The notes under the pieces were generated by a model. It saw only the letters and a program-made list of their open reading frames with translations. It was not told the origin of the DNA and ran no database searches. Positions 27,710-37,365 of a stretch of 59,185 nucleotides of DNA are shown here, piece after piece (position 1 is the first letter of the stretch; every line of letters begins with the position of its first letter). The translations under genes were made by a program, and so were the position numbers. The DNA lies in NCBI GenBank assembly GCA_013697625.1, contig JACCWN010000138.1:1-59185 (forward strand), given 5' to 3'. The stretch comes from Legionella sp. (GTDB lineage: Bacteria > Pseudomonadota > Gammaproteobacteria > Legionellales > Legionellaceae).

Positions 27710-28675
27710 TTATTCAGTATCAGGACTGCCGGCTTTTAAAATTCGTTCCCTTATCCCTTCCCAAGCGCTGTTTTTTGGTGGTAGTTCTATTGCGATGCAG
27801 GCGGCATTTGACTCATCTGCTTTTCTAAGCTGATAAAATAATTCGTAGGCCGCTTCCTGGGGTGTATGGGCTAGAAGATAAAAATGAGCATCCTTGATGG
27901 TTTCAGGCTGTTTACGTGCCAGAACATACACTTCATGTTGCTTTTTTTGACAAAAATGAGCTAGCCCATCATAGTCTTCAAAATAATATAATTTTTTCTT
28001 TGGCTGATAATGATGGTCTAATTTTCCTGGAACACGTATTGAATTGTCTTTGTGTAGTACTTTTGTAGAACAAATATTGTTGATCGTAGTTTCATCAATC
28101 ATACCATGTCGCAATATCTGATAGCTTTGTAGGTTGGTTGCATCAATGATAGTGGATTCAATGCCCACAGAACAGCGGCCGCCGTCTAATATTAGTAAAT
28201 CTGAGTCACAAAAGGAGTGTTTTACATGCATGGCTGTAGTGGGACTGATTTTACCAAAGGGATTGGCTGAGGGAGCTACAAGGGGGGTCTGCAGTTGCTC
28301 TAAAAGACTTTGTGTCAAAGGGTGGGCAGGACAGCGAATGGCTATGGTTGGTTGTCCCCCCGTTATTAAGGGATTGATGGTGTTTGGTTTAGAACGAAAA
28401 ACCAAGGTTAGTGGACCAGGCCAAAAATTGGCCATCAATTCGTGAAGATAGTTTGGGATGTCCGTCACCAATGCACTCAAGTCCCAACCGTGGGCAATAT
28501 GAACGATTAAAGGATGACTTAGAGGCCTTTGTTTTAGAGTGAAAACTGTTCTAATGGCTTGTTCCTTATCAATCATTGCGGCCAGACCATAGACCGTTTC
28601 AGTTGGTATGGCTACAGCTTCTCCGCGCCTTAAAGCTTGAAGTACTAGGGTTAAATCAGTGGTGATCAAAGGCAT
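27710..28675 (-). CDS. Threonylcarbamoyl-AMP synthase, Sua5 type
   Basis: A 321-residue enzyme that makes threonylcarbamoyl-AMP from threonine, bicarbonate and ATP for the t6A37 tRNA modification. The N-terminal YrdC domain has the substrate motifs ETVYGLAA, LKQRPLSHPLIVHIA and APSANPFGKISPT, with STIIDAT near its end. A C-terminal Sua5 domain (about residues 200-321) makes it longer than plain TsaC. I use the ATG at 28675, which has GAGAA upstream; an in-frame TTG at 28702 gives 9 more residues. tsaE, which acts in the same pathway, is at 56.5 kb. Confidence 0.92.
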   Translation of the reverse strand: MPLITTDLTLVLQALRRGEAVAIPTETVYGLAAMIDKEQAIRTVFTLKQRPLSHPLIVHIAHGWDLSALVTDIPNYLHELMANFWPGPLTLVFRSKPNTINPLITGGQPTIAIRCPAHPLTQSLLEQLQTPLVAPSANPFGKISPTTAMHVKHSFCDSDLLILDGGRCSVGIESTIIDATNLQSYQILRHGMIDETTINNICSTKVLHKDNSIRVPGKLDHHYQPKKKLYYFEDYDGLAHFCQKKQHEVYVLARKQPETIKDAHFYLLAHTPQEAAYELFYQLRKADESNAACIAIELPPKNSAWEGIRERILKAGSPDTE

Positions 28676-28797
28676 GAATTTGTTCTCAAAAATTGACTGC
28701 AACCTGGTATTATGCCATATTTTTTCTTTAACATTAAGTCAGACTATGAGTAATCAAACATCTGCTTGACTATAAGACTGTTTTTGGAGATAGATTC

Positions 28798-29571
28798 ATG
28801 CTTATTTCAATGCTGGAACACTCAGTGGACTGGTATTTTTCCTGTATACCAAGGCTTAAACCACAGGCTATAGCGGCTAGCCATGTTAATCTCATTGCGC
28901 ACAGAGGCGCGCATAAACATGCAGCAGGTAGGATTGAAAACACAGATGCTGCCTTTCATAAGGCACTAGAGCTAGGTTATTGGGGAATAGAATTTGATGT
29001 ACATCCCACTGCAGATGATGTATTGGTTATTAACCATGATTCGACATTAAAGCGTTTATGGGGTCATGACCTGGAAATTGCTCAATTGAACTTTAATCAA
29101 CTACGGGCCTTGGTTCCACAAATACCCACATTGTCTGAGGTGGTTGAAACTTATGGGAGAAAACTTCATTTGTTTATTGAATTAAAATGCAGATTGAAAG
29201 ATCAAAATAGTCTGTCTTTTGCTTTAAAAGATTTAACACCGTGTAAAGATTATCATATTTTATCTCTAAACGCTGCTCGGTTTCATGCCTTATCATCATT
29301 TTCAAAACAGTCTTTGTTGTTGGTTCCTGTTCACAACAATGTCAAAGAATTTTGCGAGTTAAGTTTAAAAGAAAATTATGGCGGCGTGTTGGGGAATTAT
29401 TTATTATTAACAAATGCCCTCATCAATAAATTGAATGAGGCAGATCAAAGAATCGGTGTTGGTTTTGTTAATTCTAAATACAGTTTATACAGAGAATTAA
29501 ACCGTGGAATACGTTGGGTTTTTACAAATAATGCAGAGCCTGTGAGCCAGTATTTAAAGGAATTGTGCTAA
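28798..29571 (+). CDS. Glycerophosphodiester phosphodiesterase
   Basis: A 257-residue GDPD TIM-barrel. Visible catalytic signatures are LIAHRGAHKH, ENTDAAFHKA, GIEFDVHPTADDVLVINHD (metal-binding Glu/Asp and catalytic His) and LHLFIELK. It hydrolyses glycerophosphodiesters to glycerol-3-phosphate and an alcohol. No signal peptide, so it is cytoplasmic, more like UgpQ than periplasmic GlpQ. GGAGA before the ATG supports the start. Confidence 0.9.
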   Translation: MLISMLEHSVDWYFSCIPRLKPQAIAASHVNLIAHRGAHKHAAGRIENTDAAFHKALELGYWGIEFDVHPTADDVLVINHDSTLKRLWGHDLEIAQLNFNQLRALVPQIPTLSEVVETYGRKLHLFIELKCRLKDQNSLSFALKDLTPCKDYHILSLNAARFHALSSFSKQSLLLVPVHNNVKEFCELSLKENYGGVLGNYLLLTNALINKLNEADQRIGVGFVNSKYSLYRELNRGIRWVFTNNAEPVSQYLKELC

Positions 29572-29653
29572 GAGGCTTCGTGTTTGCTGCTGTTGTATGG
29601 CATAATTGCACTTTTTTTGTGGCAATACTTATAAATGGAAGCAAGGAGTTGTT

Positions 29654-31471
29654 ATGTGTGGGATTATGGGAGCTGTATCGGAAAGGGATATTAGTAAAAT
29701 CTTACTTGAAGGATTACGTCGTCTAGAATACAGAGGTTATGATTCCGCAGGAATTGCCGTTATTGATGGCAATGCCGCACGTCTTAAAAGAGTTCGAATA
29801 CAAGGCAAAGTGCAGACATTAGCAGATGCCATGCAAGAAACAGCCATTGCGGGTACAACCGGCCTTGCACATACTCGCTGGGCAACCCATGGTAAACCCT
29901 CCGAAGTCAATGCACACCCCCATTTGTCTCATGGCCAAATTGCTTTGGTTCATAATGGTATCATTGAAAACCACGATGAATTACGCCAAATGCTCATCCA
30001 AAAAGGCTATGAATTTACCTCCGAAACAGATTCTGAAGTGGCCGCTCACTTGATTTATTGTTATTACCTCCAGCACGAAAACTTGTTAAAGGCTGTGCAA
30101 ATTGCGGCATCTGAAATGAAGGGTGCTTTTGCAATAGGGGTAATTCATCAACAACACCCGCTTGAATTGATTGCTGTTCGAAAAGGCAGCCCCTTGGTTG
30201 TGGGCTTTGGGATTGGTGAAAATTTTATTGCCTCTGATCCAATGGCTTTGCGTTCTTTTGCTCAATCGGTCATATACCTAGAAGAAGGCGATTGTGCAAT
30301 CTTGACTGCGCACCAAGTGCGAATTTATAACATAGAACAAATCGAAGTAGAGCGCACAATACATCCTTTAGATGGGGACTCTGAAATTGTCAGCCGGGGT
30401 CTTTACAGACATTTTATGTTGAAAGAAATATTCGAGCAGTCCAAAGTACTTGCAGATACCATTGAGGGCAGGATTGGTAGCCTTGAGGTATTAAGAGCCA
30501 GTTTTGGCAGTTCTGCTTACCACATGTTTCCCCATGTCAAACAAATCCACATCGTTGCTTGTGGGACAAGCTACCATGCAGGCCTCATTGCTAAATATTG
30601 GCTGGAATCCTTAGCCAAATTACCTACACAAGTAGAAATCGCCAGCGAATTTAGATATAGAGACGTGGTGGTGCCAGAAGGTACTTTATTTATTACAATT
30701 TCACAATCAGGTGAAACAGCTGATACACTGGCGGCCTTGCGCAAGGCTAAAACTCAAAATTATTTGGCAAGCTTAACCATTTGTAATAGGGCAAACAGCA
30801 CCCTGGTCAGAGAGGCAGATTGTACATTTTTAACTCGTGCCGGCATTGAAATTGGTGTGGCGTCCACCAAAGCATTCACCACGCAATTAGCAGCTTTTTT
30901 AATGTTAGCAGCGGCTTTATGTAAAGATGACAGGGCTTATGATGTTTTAAAACAGCTTCAAGAAGTACCAGCTTGCTGTGAGCGAGTTTTAAAGATGAGC
31001 GATGAGATTGAAGATTTAGCAGCCTTGTTTGTTAATAAAGCACATGCCCTGTTTTTAGGTCGTGGGGTACAATATCCGGTTGCCTTAGAAGGTGCTTTAA
31101 AATTAAAAGAGATTTCATATATTCATGCTGAAGCTTATCCTGCCGGTGAATTAAAACACGGACCATTGGCATTGGTAGATAAAAACATGCCAGTGGTTGT
31201 GGTTGCTCCTAATGATGAATTATTAGACAAATTAAAGTCTAATTTACATGAAGTGAGTGCACGAGGTGGGCAATTATTTGTATTTGTTGATGACTCCCAA
31301 ACTTGGAAGGCGAATGGTGCTCGATTAATCAAAGTTCCTTCTTGCGGTGTCTGGGTTGCCCCCATTGTTTACACCTTGCCGTTGCAGTTATTGGCCTATC
31401 ATGTAGCTGTTGCAAAGGGCACAGATGTTGACCAACCACGTAATCTTGCTAAATCAGTTACTGTTGAGTGA
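29654..31471 (+). CDS. glmS: Glutamine--fructose-6-phosphate aminotransferase
   Basis: A 605-residue enzyme making glucosamine-6-phosphate, the first step to UDP-GlcNAc for peptidoglycan and LPS. It begins MCGIMGAVS: Cys becomes the N-terminal nucleophile after Met removal, which fixes the start at 29654 behind AAGGAG, not at upstream in-frame codons. The glutaminase half has HTRWATHGKPS and HNGIIENHDELR; two SIS domains follow (ACGTSYHAGL, SQSGETADTL), and it ends DQPRNLAKSVTVE as usual. A strong terminator follows. No ribozyme is expected or seen upstream. Confidence 0.97.
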   Translation: MCGIMGAVSERDISKILLEGLRRLEYRGYDSAGIAVIDGNAARLKRVRIQGKVQTLADAMQETAIAGTTGLAHTRWATHGKPSEVNAHPHLSHGQIALVHNGIIENHDELRQMLIQKGYEFTSETDSEVAAHLIYCYYLQHENLLKAVQIAASEMKGAFAIGVIHQQHPLELIAVRKGSPLVVGFGIGENFIASDPMALRSFAQSVIYLEEGDCAILTAHQVRIYNIEQIEVERTIHPLDGDSEIVSRGLYRHFMLKEIFEQSKVLADTIEGRIGSLEVLRASFGSSAYHMFPHVKQIHIVACGTSYHAGLIAKYWLESLAKLPTQVEIASEFRYRDVVVPEGTLFITISQSGETADTLAALRKAKTQNYLASLTICNRANSTLVREADCTFLTRAGIEIGVASTKAFTTQLAAFLMLAAALCKDDRAYDVLKQLQEVPACCERVLKMSDEIEDLAALFVNKAHALFLGRGVQYPVALEGALKLKEISYIHAEAYPAGELKHGPLALVDKNMPVVVVAPNDELLDKLKSNLHEVSARGGQLFVFVDDSQTWKANGARLIKVPSCGVWVAPIVYTLPLQLLAYHVAVAKGTDVDQPRNLAKSVTVE

Positions 31472-31477
31472 ATAAGT

Positions 31478-31508
31478 ACATCTCGCACTGTGTTGAGATG
31501 TTTTTTTT
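31478..31508 (+). terminator. Rho-independent terminator after glmS
   Basis: ACATCTC (31478-31484) pairs with GAGATGT (31495-31501) and is followed by eight T residues. It ends the glmS transcript 22 bases before the tex start codon, so tex must have another promoter or depend on read-through. Confidence 0.9.
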
Positions 31509-31529
31509 ATCTAGTTCTATGAGGGTTCA

Positions 31530-33884
31530 ATGAGTGAAGACAGGTCCGCGATAATGGTAATTATTGCAAAAGAATTGAAGGTTAAAGAGTGGCAAGTAAC
31601 CAGTGCTATTCGGTTACTGGATGAGGGCGCTACTGTTCCCTTTATTGCTCGTTATCGTAAAGAAGATACAGGTGAGCTTGATGATAGCCAGTTGCGTCAT
31701 TTAGCAGAACGTTTGCTGTATTTGCGCGAATTAGATGAGCGTCGTACTGTTATTATCAACTCAATCAGTGAACAAGATAAATTAACGCCTGAATTAGAGC
31801 AAGCCATTCTCGCAGCTGACACGAAAACTCGATTGGAAGATTTATATTTACCTTATAGACCAAAACGTCGAACCAAGGCACAACTGGCAATAGAAGCTGG
31901 CCTGGAACCACTGGCCCATGCTCTGTGGCATGATTCTACCCTTTCCCCTGAGGCAAAGGCAGAAGAATACATTCAGCTTGAACAGGGCATAATCGATGTG
32001 AAGACAGCCTTAGAAGGTGCGCGCAATATATTAATCGAACAGTTTGCTGAAGATGCTGAACTTATCAACGAATTACGAGAATATTTATGGCAGCATGCCA
32101 TACTAAGTTCCACCGGCAGCTCTAAAAATAAAGAAGTTTTAAATAAATTTTCCGATTATTTTAGTTTTTCACAACCAATTCACAAGATTCCTTCTCACCG
32201 TGCATTGGCGCTGTTTCGCGGCCGCCGTGAATCGGTTTTACAACTTAGCCTGACATTACCCGAATCGGATTCGGAGTATGGTATAAATAAAATTGCTGCA
32301 CATTTTAAAATTGAAAATCAACAGCGGGCTGCTGACCATTGGTTACATGAAACGGTACGTATGACCTGGAAGGTAAAATTATTTGCTAAATTTGAACTGG
32401 AATTGCTTTCAAGATTACGAGAACTTGCTGATGATGAAGCCATCAAAGTATTTTCTAAAAATTTACATGATTTATTGTTAGCAGCGCCAGCTGGCTCAAA
32501 AATTACAATGGGACTTGATCCAGGTATTCGAACCGGTGTCAAAGTTGTGGTTGTGGATTCCACCGGGAAATTACTAGATTACACCGTGATTTTTCCCTTT
32601 GCCCCACAAAATGAATGGCATCAATCAATTGCTGAACTGGCAAAGCTTGCTGCCAAAAACAATGTGGATATCATCAGTATAGGTAATGGCACAGGTTCGC
32701 GTGAAACTGAGCGTTTGGTCTCTGATCTGATTAAAATGTATCCTGATCTATCGCTTACCAAAGTCATAGTCAGTGAGGCAGGTGCTTCTGTTTATTCGGC
32801 CTCAGCACTTGCTGCAGCAGAGTTTCCAGATTTAGATGTCACCTTGCGCGGTGCCGTTTCTATTGCTAGACGCTTACAAGATCCTTTGGCTGAATTGGTT
32901 AAAATTGAGGCAAAATCAATTGGTGTGGGTCAATATCAACATGATGTAAACCAAAACCGTTTGGCACGCTGCTTGGATGGTGTGGTGGAAGATTGTGTGA
33001 ATGCAGTGGGTGTAGATGTCAACACAGCATCTTCAGCACTTCTATCGCATATTTCAGGCTTGAATGATGGCTTGGCAAAAAACATCGTACAGCATCGTGA
33101 TGAACACGGAGCCTTTACGAACAGAGAACAACTAAAAAATATCAATCGCATGGGCGAAAAAGCCTTCCAGCAAGCAGCGGGCTTTTTAAGAATCATGCAT
33201 GGTGATAATCCCTTAGATGCTTCCTGTGTCCATCCTGAAGCTTACCCCATCGTACAAAAAATCATTGGTGATAAAAATGTAACCATTTCTCAAATGATTG
33301 GTAATAAACAAATTTTGCAAAGCGTAAATATAGAAGCATACGTCGATACCGAGCATGGTTTAGCCACCATTCGAGACATCATCAAAGAGCTTGAAAAACC
33401 TGGTCGTGATCCCAGACCTGAATTTAAAACCGCACAGTTCAAAGAAGGTGTTGAAAACATCAATCATTTAAACGAGGGTATGATTCTGGAAGGGGTTGTG
33501 AGCAATGTGACTAATTTTGGTGCATTTGTTGACATTGGGGTACATCAGGATGGGCTTGTTCATATTTCAGAAATGACGAACCGGTTTATCAGTGATCCGC
33601 AAACAATTGTCAAAGCCGGTGACATTGTCACTGTTAGAGTCATGGAAGTAAATAAGGAACGTAAACGTATAAGCCTTAGTATGAAGCTTGAGTTAGAGAG
33701 CAAAACGCCTGAGAAAAAGGTGAGCATGAAACCACCTCAAACCAGTAAACCAGGGGAGATAAAAAGGCAACCTGCCAAGAAAAAGATTGAGGTCAAAAAA
33801 CCTGTTCCTGAGAAAACAAAAACAATTTTCAATACAGCTATGGCCGATGCTTTATCAAAGTTAAGACGTGGCAATGATCAATAG
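31530..33884 (+). CDS. tex: Tex, S1 RNA-binding transcription accessory protein
   Basis: A 784-residue Tex protein. In order: an N-terminal helical bundle (VPFIARYRKEDTGELDD), a YqgF-like domain (MGLDPGIRTGVKVVVVDS), helix-hairpin-helix segments (NINRMGEKAFQQAAGFL) and a C-terminal S1 domain (EGVVSNVTNFGAFVDIGVHQ). A Lys/Pro-rich tail follows. Tex binds nucleic acid and is linked to transcription and toxin gene expression in other bacteria. GAGGG precedes the ATG. The next gene starts 12 bases after its stop. Confidence 0.96.
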   Translation: MSEDRSAIMVIIAKELKVKEWQVTSAIRLLDEGATVPFIARYRKEDTGELDDSQLRHLAERLLYLRELDERRTVIINSISEQDKLTPELEQAILAADTKTRLEDLYLPYRPKRRTKAQLAIEAGLEPLAHALWHDSTLSPEAKAEEYIQLEQGIIDVKTALEGARNILIEQFAEDAELINELREYLWQHAILSSTGSSKNKEVLNKFSDYFSFSQPIHKIPSHRALALFRGRRESVLQLSLTLPESDSEYGINKIAAHFKIENQQRAADHWLHETVRMTWKVKLFAKFELELLSRLRELADDEAIKVFSKNLHDLLLAAPAGSKITMGLDPGIRTGVKVVVVDSTGKLLDYTVIFPFAPQNEWHQSIAELAKLAAKNNVDIISIGNGTGSRETERLVSDLIKMYPDLSLTKVIVSEAGASVYSASALAAAEFPDLDVTLRGAVSIARRLQDPLAELVKIEAKSIGVGQYQHDVNQNRLARCLDGVVEDCVNAVGVDVNTASSALLSHISGLNDGLAKNIVQHRDEHGAFTNREQLKNINRMGEKAFQQAAGFLRIMHGDNPLDASCVHPEAYPIVQKIIGDKNVTISQMIGNKQILQSVNIEAYVDTEHGLATIRDIIKELEKPGRDPRPEFKTAQFKEGVENINHLNEGMILEGVVSNVTNFGAFVDIGVHQDGLVHISEMTNRFISDPQTIVKAGDIVTVRVMEVNKERKRISLSMKLELESKTPEKKVSMKPPQTSKPGEIKRQPAKKKIEVKKPVPEKTKTIFNTAMADALSKLRRGNDQ

Positions 33885-33896
33885 GCTCTCTGATAC

Positions 33897-35528
33897 ATGA
33901 AAAATGATACGCTTGATTTAAACCAGCTCATTACTGAAATGGCTGCTTTGATTGAAAAAAATGACGACCCTGATCCTCAATTGTACCTTATGTTGTTGCA
34001 ACAGCCGGAATTGGCATTTCAGATAATTGATATGCTCAATCAGTTTGATGATGATCTCCTTGAAGAATCGCCTAACTATTCTGCCTGCATTTTTGCTTTG
34101 GATATTTGTGTTGCTCAATTGCAGGCAGCTGCCGACAACAATAAAATCATCTTCAAAATAATGCTTCAGTTGATGGACCACTTAGCAACAGCCATTCGTA
34201 AGAACAATCATGTCTTGGGGTTTTGGTTACCTATACTCAATGCATTTTATGAGGCGCAGGTCCAATTATCAGATAATTTAAAAAATGCCTATCTTGATTT
34301 AGCCATGCAAGAAAGCGCCACCATAGAAAGCACTGAAGCCTCCCATCTGGATTCAATACGTCAGTTGATACATGAATTATCCGATCTTTCAATTTATGAG
34401 ATTGCTGAAAATTTTTTTGCACAAAGTTATGCCATGCCAGCTGAATTTTTTGCTGATTTAATTGCAGATTTGTATCAAATCGAAGAAGGTCATGATATTG
34501 CAATATTGACTTTGCTTCATCCATTGGCAGAAGTACGAGATGTTGTTGTAGCAACTCTGGATCAAATTCTAGATACTATTACTGTATCCTCAGTTTCCTT
34601 GTCCAGGTTGGAAACCATCAAACATTGGTATGCTCCGGCTTATCATGATTATTTTAATCGATGGATAAAAAATCAGCGTAAAAAAGGGGTTGTTTTTCAG
34701 GCTGATTCAGATCCCTGTAAATGTATCATTAGAGCCACTGAAGTCGATGGCAGTGGCTCACAGGGTTTATTTATTCAAGTAAGTAGACGTCGCAAAAATA
34801 GGCTTTGCAGTTTGTTATTAAAGTATGGACTAGGTCTTAAAGACGCCTGGGCTACAGATGTGATTCCCGTTTCAGAAGTCCGTGAATATTACAGAGAAGC
34901 CTTTCAAGAGAGCGTGACCTTAAGAACCGTAGACTTGTCTTATTTTAAAATAATCATTGAACATTTTTTAGCAGTAACCATTGAGCAGGCAGGCATGCCA
35001 AGCATTCATTTTTTAGAAATTTATGAATTATTGGGGCAACGCTTGAGGCCTAATAAATTAGACAGTGATTATTTATTTGAACAAATGAGTATACAAATAG
35101 TTCCCTTTACCCAAGAGACCATTGATCAATCTTTACAAAGGTCTAAATCTTGGCTTAAAAATAAAAAATTCACAGAGTCCTGGTTTTTAGAAAGCCCTGC
35201 CATTGACAAAATTGTCAATCAAAACAGTAGCTTTATAGATGGTGTTAAAGTCTGTAAATTAGCCCAAGCTATGGATGCAATTTTTTCTGAAGAACTAGAA
35301 TTAAACCGTGATAAATGGCAATTTCATTTTCTCTGGTTGGCTTTATGGGTAAAAGCACATGAAAAGAAAAACGAAAAAATATGGCAAGATAGTTTTTTAA
35401 TTGCTTATACTATACGTCAAGGGCTTGCCTTGGAAGATATTCCAGTAATGAAAGAAATTTGTCATCAAACCCTACTAAACAGCATTGAAACAATGCAAGA
35501 TCGTAAAACCTACCTAAGCCAAGAGTAA
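33897..35528 (+). CDS. Uncharacterised 543-residue protein downstream of tex
   Basis: I do not recognise this gene. It encodes a soluble, acidic, largely helical protein with no signal peptide and no membrane segment. Short hydrophobic-acidic helices dominate the first 250 residues (YLMLLQQPELAFQIIDMLNQ), and a central basic patch (IKNQRKKGVV, VSRRRKNRLCSLLLKYGLG) may be a domain boundary. It lies 12 bases after tex, so the two are probably cotranscribed. Being tied to tex argues for a housekeeping role. Confidence 0.8.
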   Translation: MKNDTLDLNQLITEMAALIEKNDDPDPQLYLMLLQQPELAFQIIDMLNQFDDDLLEESPNYSACIFALDICVAQLQAAADNNKIIFKIMLQLMDHLATAIRKNNHVLGFWLPILNAFYEAQVQLSDNLKNAYLDLAMQESATIESTEASHLDSIRQLIHELSDLSIYEIAENFFAQSYAMPAEFFADLIADLYQIEEGHDIAILTLLHPLAEVRDVVVATLDQILDTITVSSVSLSRLETIKHWYAPAYHDYFNRWIKNQRKKGVVFQADSDPCKCIIRATEVDGSGSQGLFIQVSRRRKNRLCSLLLKYGLGLKDAWATDVIPVSEVREYYREAFQESVTLRTVDLSYFKIIIEHFLAVTIEQAGMPSIHFLEIYELLGQRLRPNKLDSDYLFEQMSIQIVPFTQETIDQSLQRSKSWLKNKKFTESWFLESPAIDKIVNQNSSFIDGVKVCKLAQAMDAIFSEELELNRDKWQFHFLWLALWVKAHEKKNEKIWQDSFLIAYTIRQGLALEDIPVMKEICHQTLLNSIETMQDRKTYLSQE

Positions 35529-35534
35529 TTATAA

Positions 35535-35663
35535 GTAACTCCCCGGTACGTCCCGAAAGCATTAAGGGCTCTCCCAGTGTAGGATTGAGTCATGGTCTGG
35601 AGATCTTCGTGCATAAAGGCGCGCTTCGGGTTGACGGATGACGTCCTTATCCTGGAAAGTTAC
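35535..35663. repeat. Inverted-repeat element between convergent genes
   Basis: GTAACT (35535-35540) and AGTTAC (35658-35663) bound 129 bases. The pairing continues imperfectly inward (CCCCGGTACGTCC against the complement of GGACGTCATCC). The interior is GC-richer than its flanks and has no open frame of note. It fills nearly the whole gap between the gene after tex and the convergent hydrolase gene, and may serve both as terminator. Confidence 0.5.
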
Positions 35664-35667
35664 GAAT

Positions 35668-36381
35668 TTATTTAACAATTTCTGTTAAAAATTGAGTCAT
35701 CATTCCCCAGGAACGTTCGCTAGCCAAGGCGTTAAAGACAAGTCCTGCGTTTTCATCATGTGCATTTGGATTTGTGAAGGCATGTTCTACCTGGCCAAAC
35801 ATGTGAACTTGCCAATCCACCTGCGCTGCATCCATTTCTCTACAAAATGCTGTTACTTGCTCAGGCTTTACCAAGGGATCATCATAGCCATGTAAGACTA
35901 AAATTTTAGCCTTTATGTCTTCAGATTGTGGTTGTTCAGGTGGGTTTAGCAAGCCATGAAAAGTGATTGCAGCTTTCAAATCGGCGCCACTTCTTGCTAA
36001 GTCCAGCGCACACATCCCGCCAAAACAAAAACCCACAATGGCAATGCGATTACTGTCGACTTCTTCCATAGCCACCAAAGCATCAAAGGCTGAATAAACT
36101 CGGTCACGTAGTAAGGCTCTATCATTAACTAAAGGGTGTATCAATGCCATTTTTTCATCAGTGGTATTTCCTAGACGTGCCTGACCAAACATATCCAATG
36201 CAAAGCCCAGATATCCCATCTGCGAAAACATCTGTGCCTTCTGACAAGCAAATTCGTTGCGCCCTGTCCAATCATGAGCAACAATGACAGCTGGTAGTGG
36301 CTTATCATGATTTTCTCCATAAGCTAAAAAGCCATGGAGTTCTAATTCGCCATGATGATAGATATAATTTGATGAATCCAT
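35668..36381 (-). CDS. Dienelactone hydrolase family protein
   Basis: A 237-residue alpha/beta hydrolase. The nucleophile is a cysteine in GFCFGGMCALDLA, as in dienelactone hydrolase; Asp is in LVLHGYDDPLV and His in VEHAFTNP, completing the triad. IVAHDWTGRNEF near the N terminus is the oxyanion-hole strand. Natural dienelactone substrates are unlikely here; relatives are broad esterases. It is the only gene between the element at 35535 and rpoH, on the same strand as rpoH. Confidence 0.87.
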   Translation of the reverse strand: MDSSNYIYHHGELELHGFLAYGENHDKPLPAVIVAHDWTGRNEFACQKAQMFSQMGYLGFALDMFGQARLGNTTDEKMALIHPLVNDRALLRDRVYSAFDALVAMEEVDSNRIAIVGFCFGGMCALDLARSGADLKAAITFHGLLNPPEQPQSEDIKAKILVLHGYDDPLVKPEQVTAFCREMDAAQVDWQVHMFGQVEHAFTNPNAHDENAGLVFNALASERSWGMMTQFLTEIVK

Positions 36382-36444
36382 GTGTTGATATCCTATCTGA
36401 ATGTATTATGAACACTGTTGGAAGTGTGGAGTCAGACAACAACC

Positions 36445-37305
36445 CTAATCTTCTATAAATTGACGTAATTTCTTCATCGCATTTTTTTCAAGCTGTCTAA
36501 CACGTTCTGCCGACACGCCGTATTTCTCGGCCAGATCATGTAAGGTGCACTTATCATCATTTAACCAGCGTTGCTGCAAAATATCTTGACTGCGTTCATC
36601 CAACCGTTCCAAAGCTACCATAAGATTTTCTCGGCCTCTGTCGCCGGTATCCTCTTTTTCGAAAATAACCGCAGGATCGTCATTGGCATTAAATAAGTAA
36701 TGCTCTGGTGCTTTTTTATAGGATTTTTCATCGCAATCATCAGCCTCAGTGGCATAGAAAGAGGTATCCATGGCATTTAAACGCTGCTCCATCACTAATA
36801 CTGCTTCACGACTTACGCCTAAATCTTTGGCTACAGCATCTACTTCTTCGCATGTAAACCAACCCAGACGATTTTTCATCTGTCTTAAATTAAAAAATAA
36901 TTTTCTTTGTGCCTTGGTAGTGGCGACCTTCACTATTCGCCAATTACGTAAAACAAATTCATGTATTTCGGCCTTAATCCAGTGCACTGCAAAGGACACC
37001 AGGCGTACGCCCATCTTAGGGTCAAAGCGTTTAACTGCTTTCATAAGACCCACATTACCTTCTTGAATTAAATCATTTAAAGGCAAACCATAGCCTAAGT
37101 ACCCTCGAGCCACGCGGACCACATAGCGTAAATGCGCAAGTACTAGCTGTCTTGCGGCTTCGATGTCCCCTTGGGATTGAAACCGTTCTGCATGAGATGT
37201 TTCTTCTTCTAGGGTTAACATGGGGATTTGATTGACTTGATGTATGTATGAATCGAGACTGCCGACAGATAAATTCATCGCGGCAAGTTGTAACTGTTGA
37301 CGCAT
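36445..37305 (-). CDS. rpoH: RNA polymerase sigma factor RpoH (sigma-32)
   Basis: A 286-residue heat-shock sigma factor. Region 2 shows [25 protein letters not shown] sequence (the -10 recognition and core-binding part). The RpoH box is represented by [12 protein letters not shown], and region 4 by [18 protein letters not shown]. The ATG at 37305 follows GGAGG; an upstream in-frame TTG overlaps that site. It sits downstream of ftsYEX on the same strand, the classic ftsYEX-rpoH order. Confidence 0.95.
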   Translation of the reverse strand: MRQQLQLAAMNLSVGSLDSYIHQVNQIPMLTLEEETSHAERFQSQGDIEAARQLVLAHLRYVVRVARGYLGYGLPLNDLIQEGNVGLMKAVKRFDPKMGVRLVSFAVHWIKAEIHEFVLRNWRIVKVATTKAQRKLFFNLRQMKNRLGWFTCEEVDAVAKDLGVSREAVLVMEQRLNAMDTSFYATEADDCDEKSYKKAPEHYLFNANDDPAVIFEKEDTGDRGRENLMVALERLDERSQDILQQRWLNDDKCTLHDLAEKYGVSAERVRQLEKNAMKKLRQFIED

Positions 37306-37365
37306 TTCTTCCTCCAATCACAATAAAACACCTTTTGCAGGTGAAACACAGTTGACGTTTTATGT

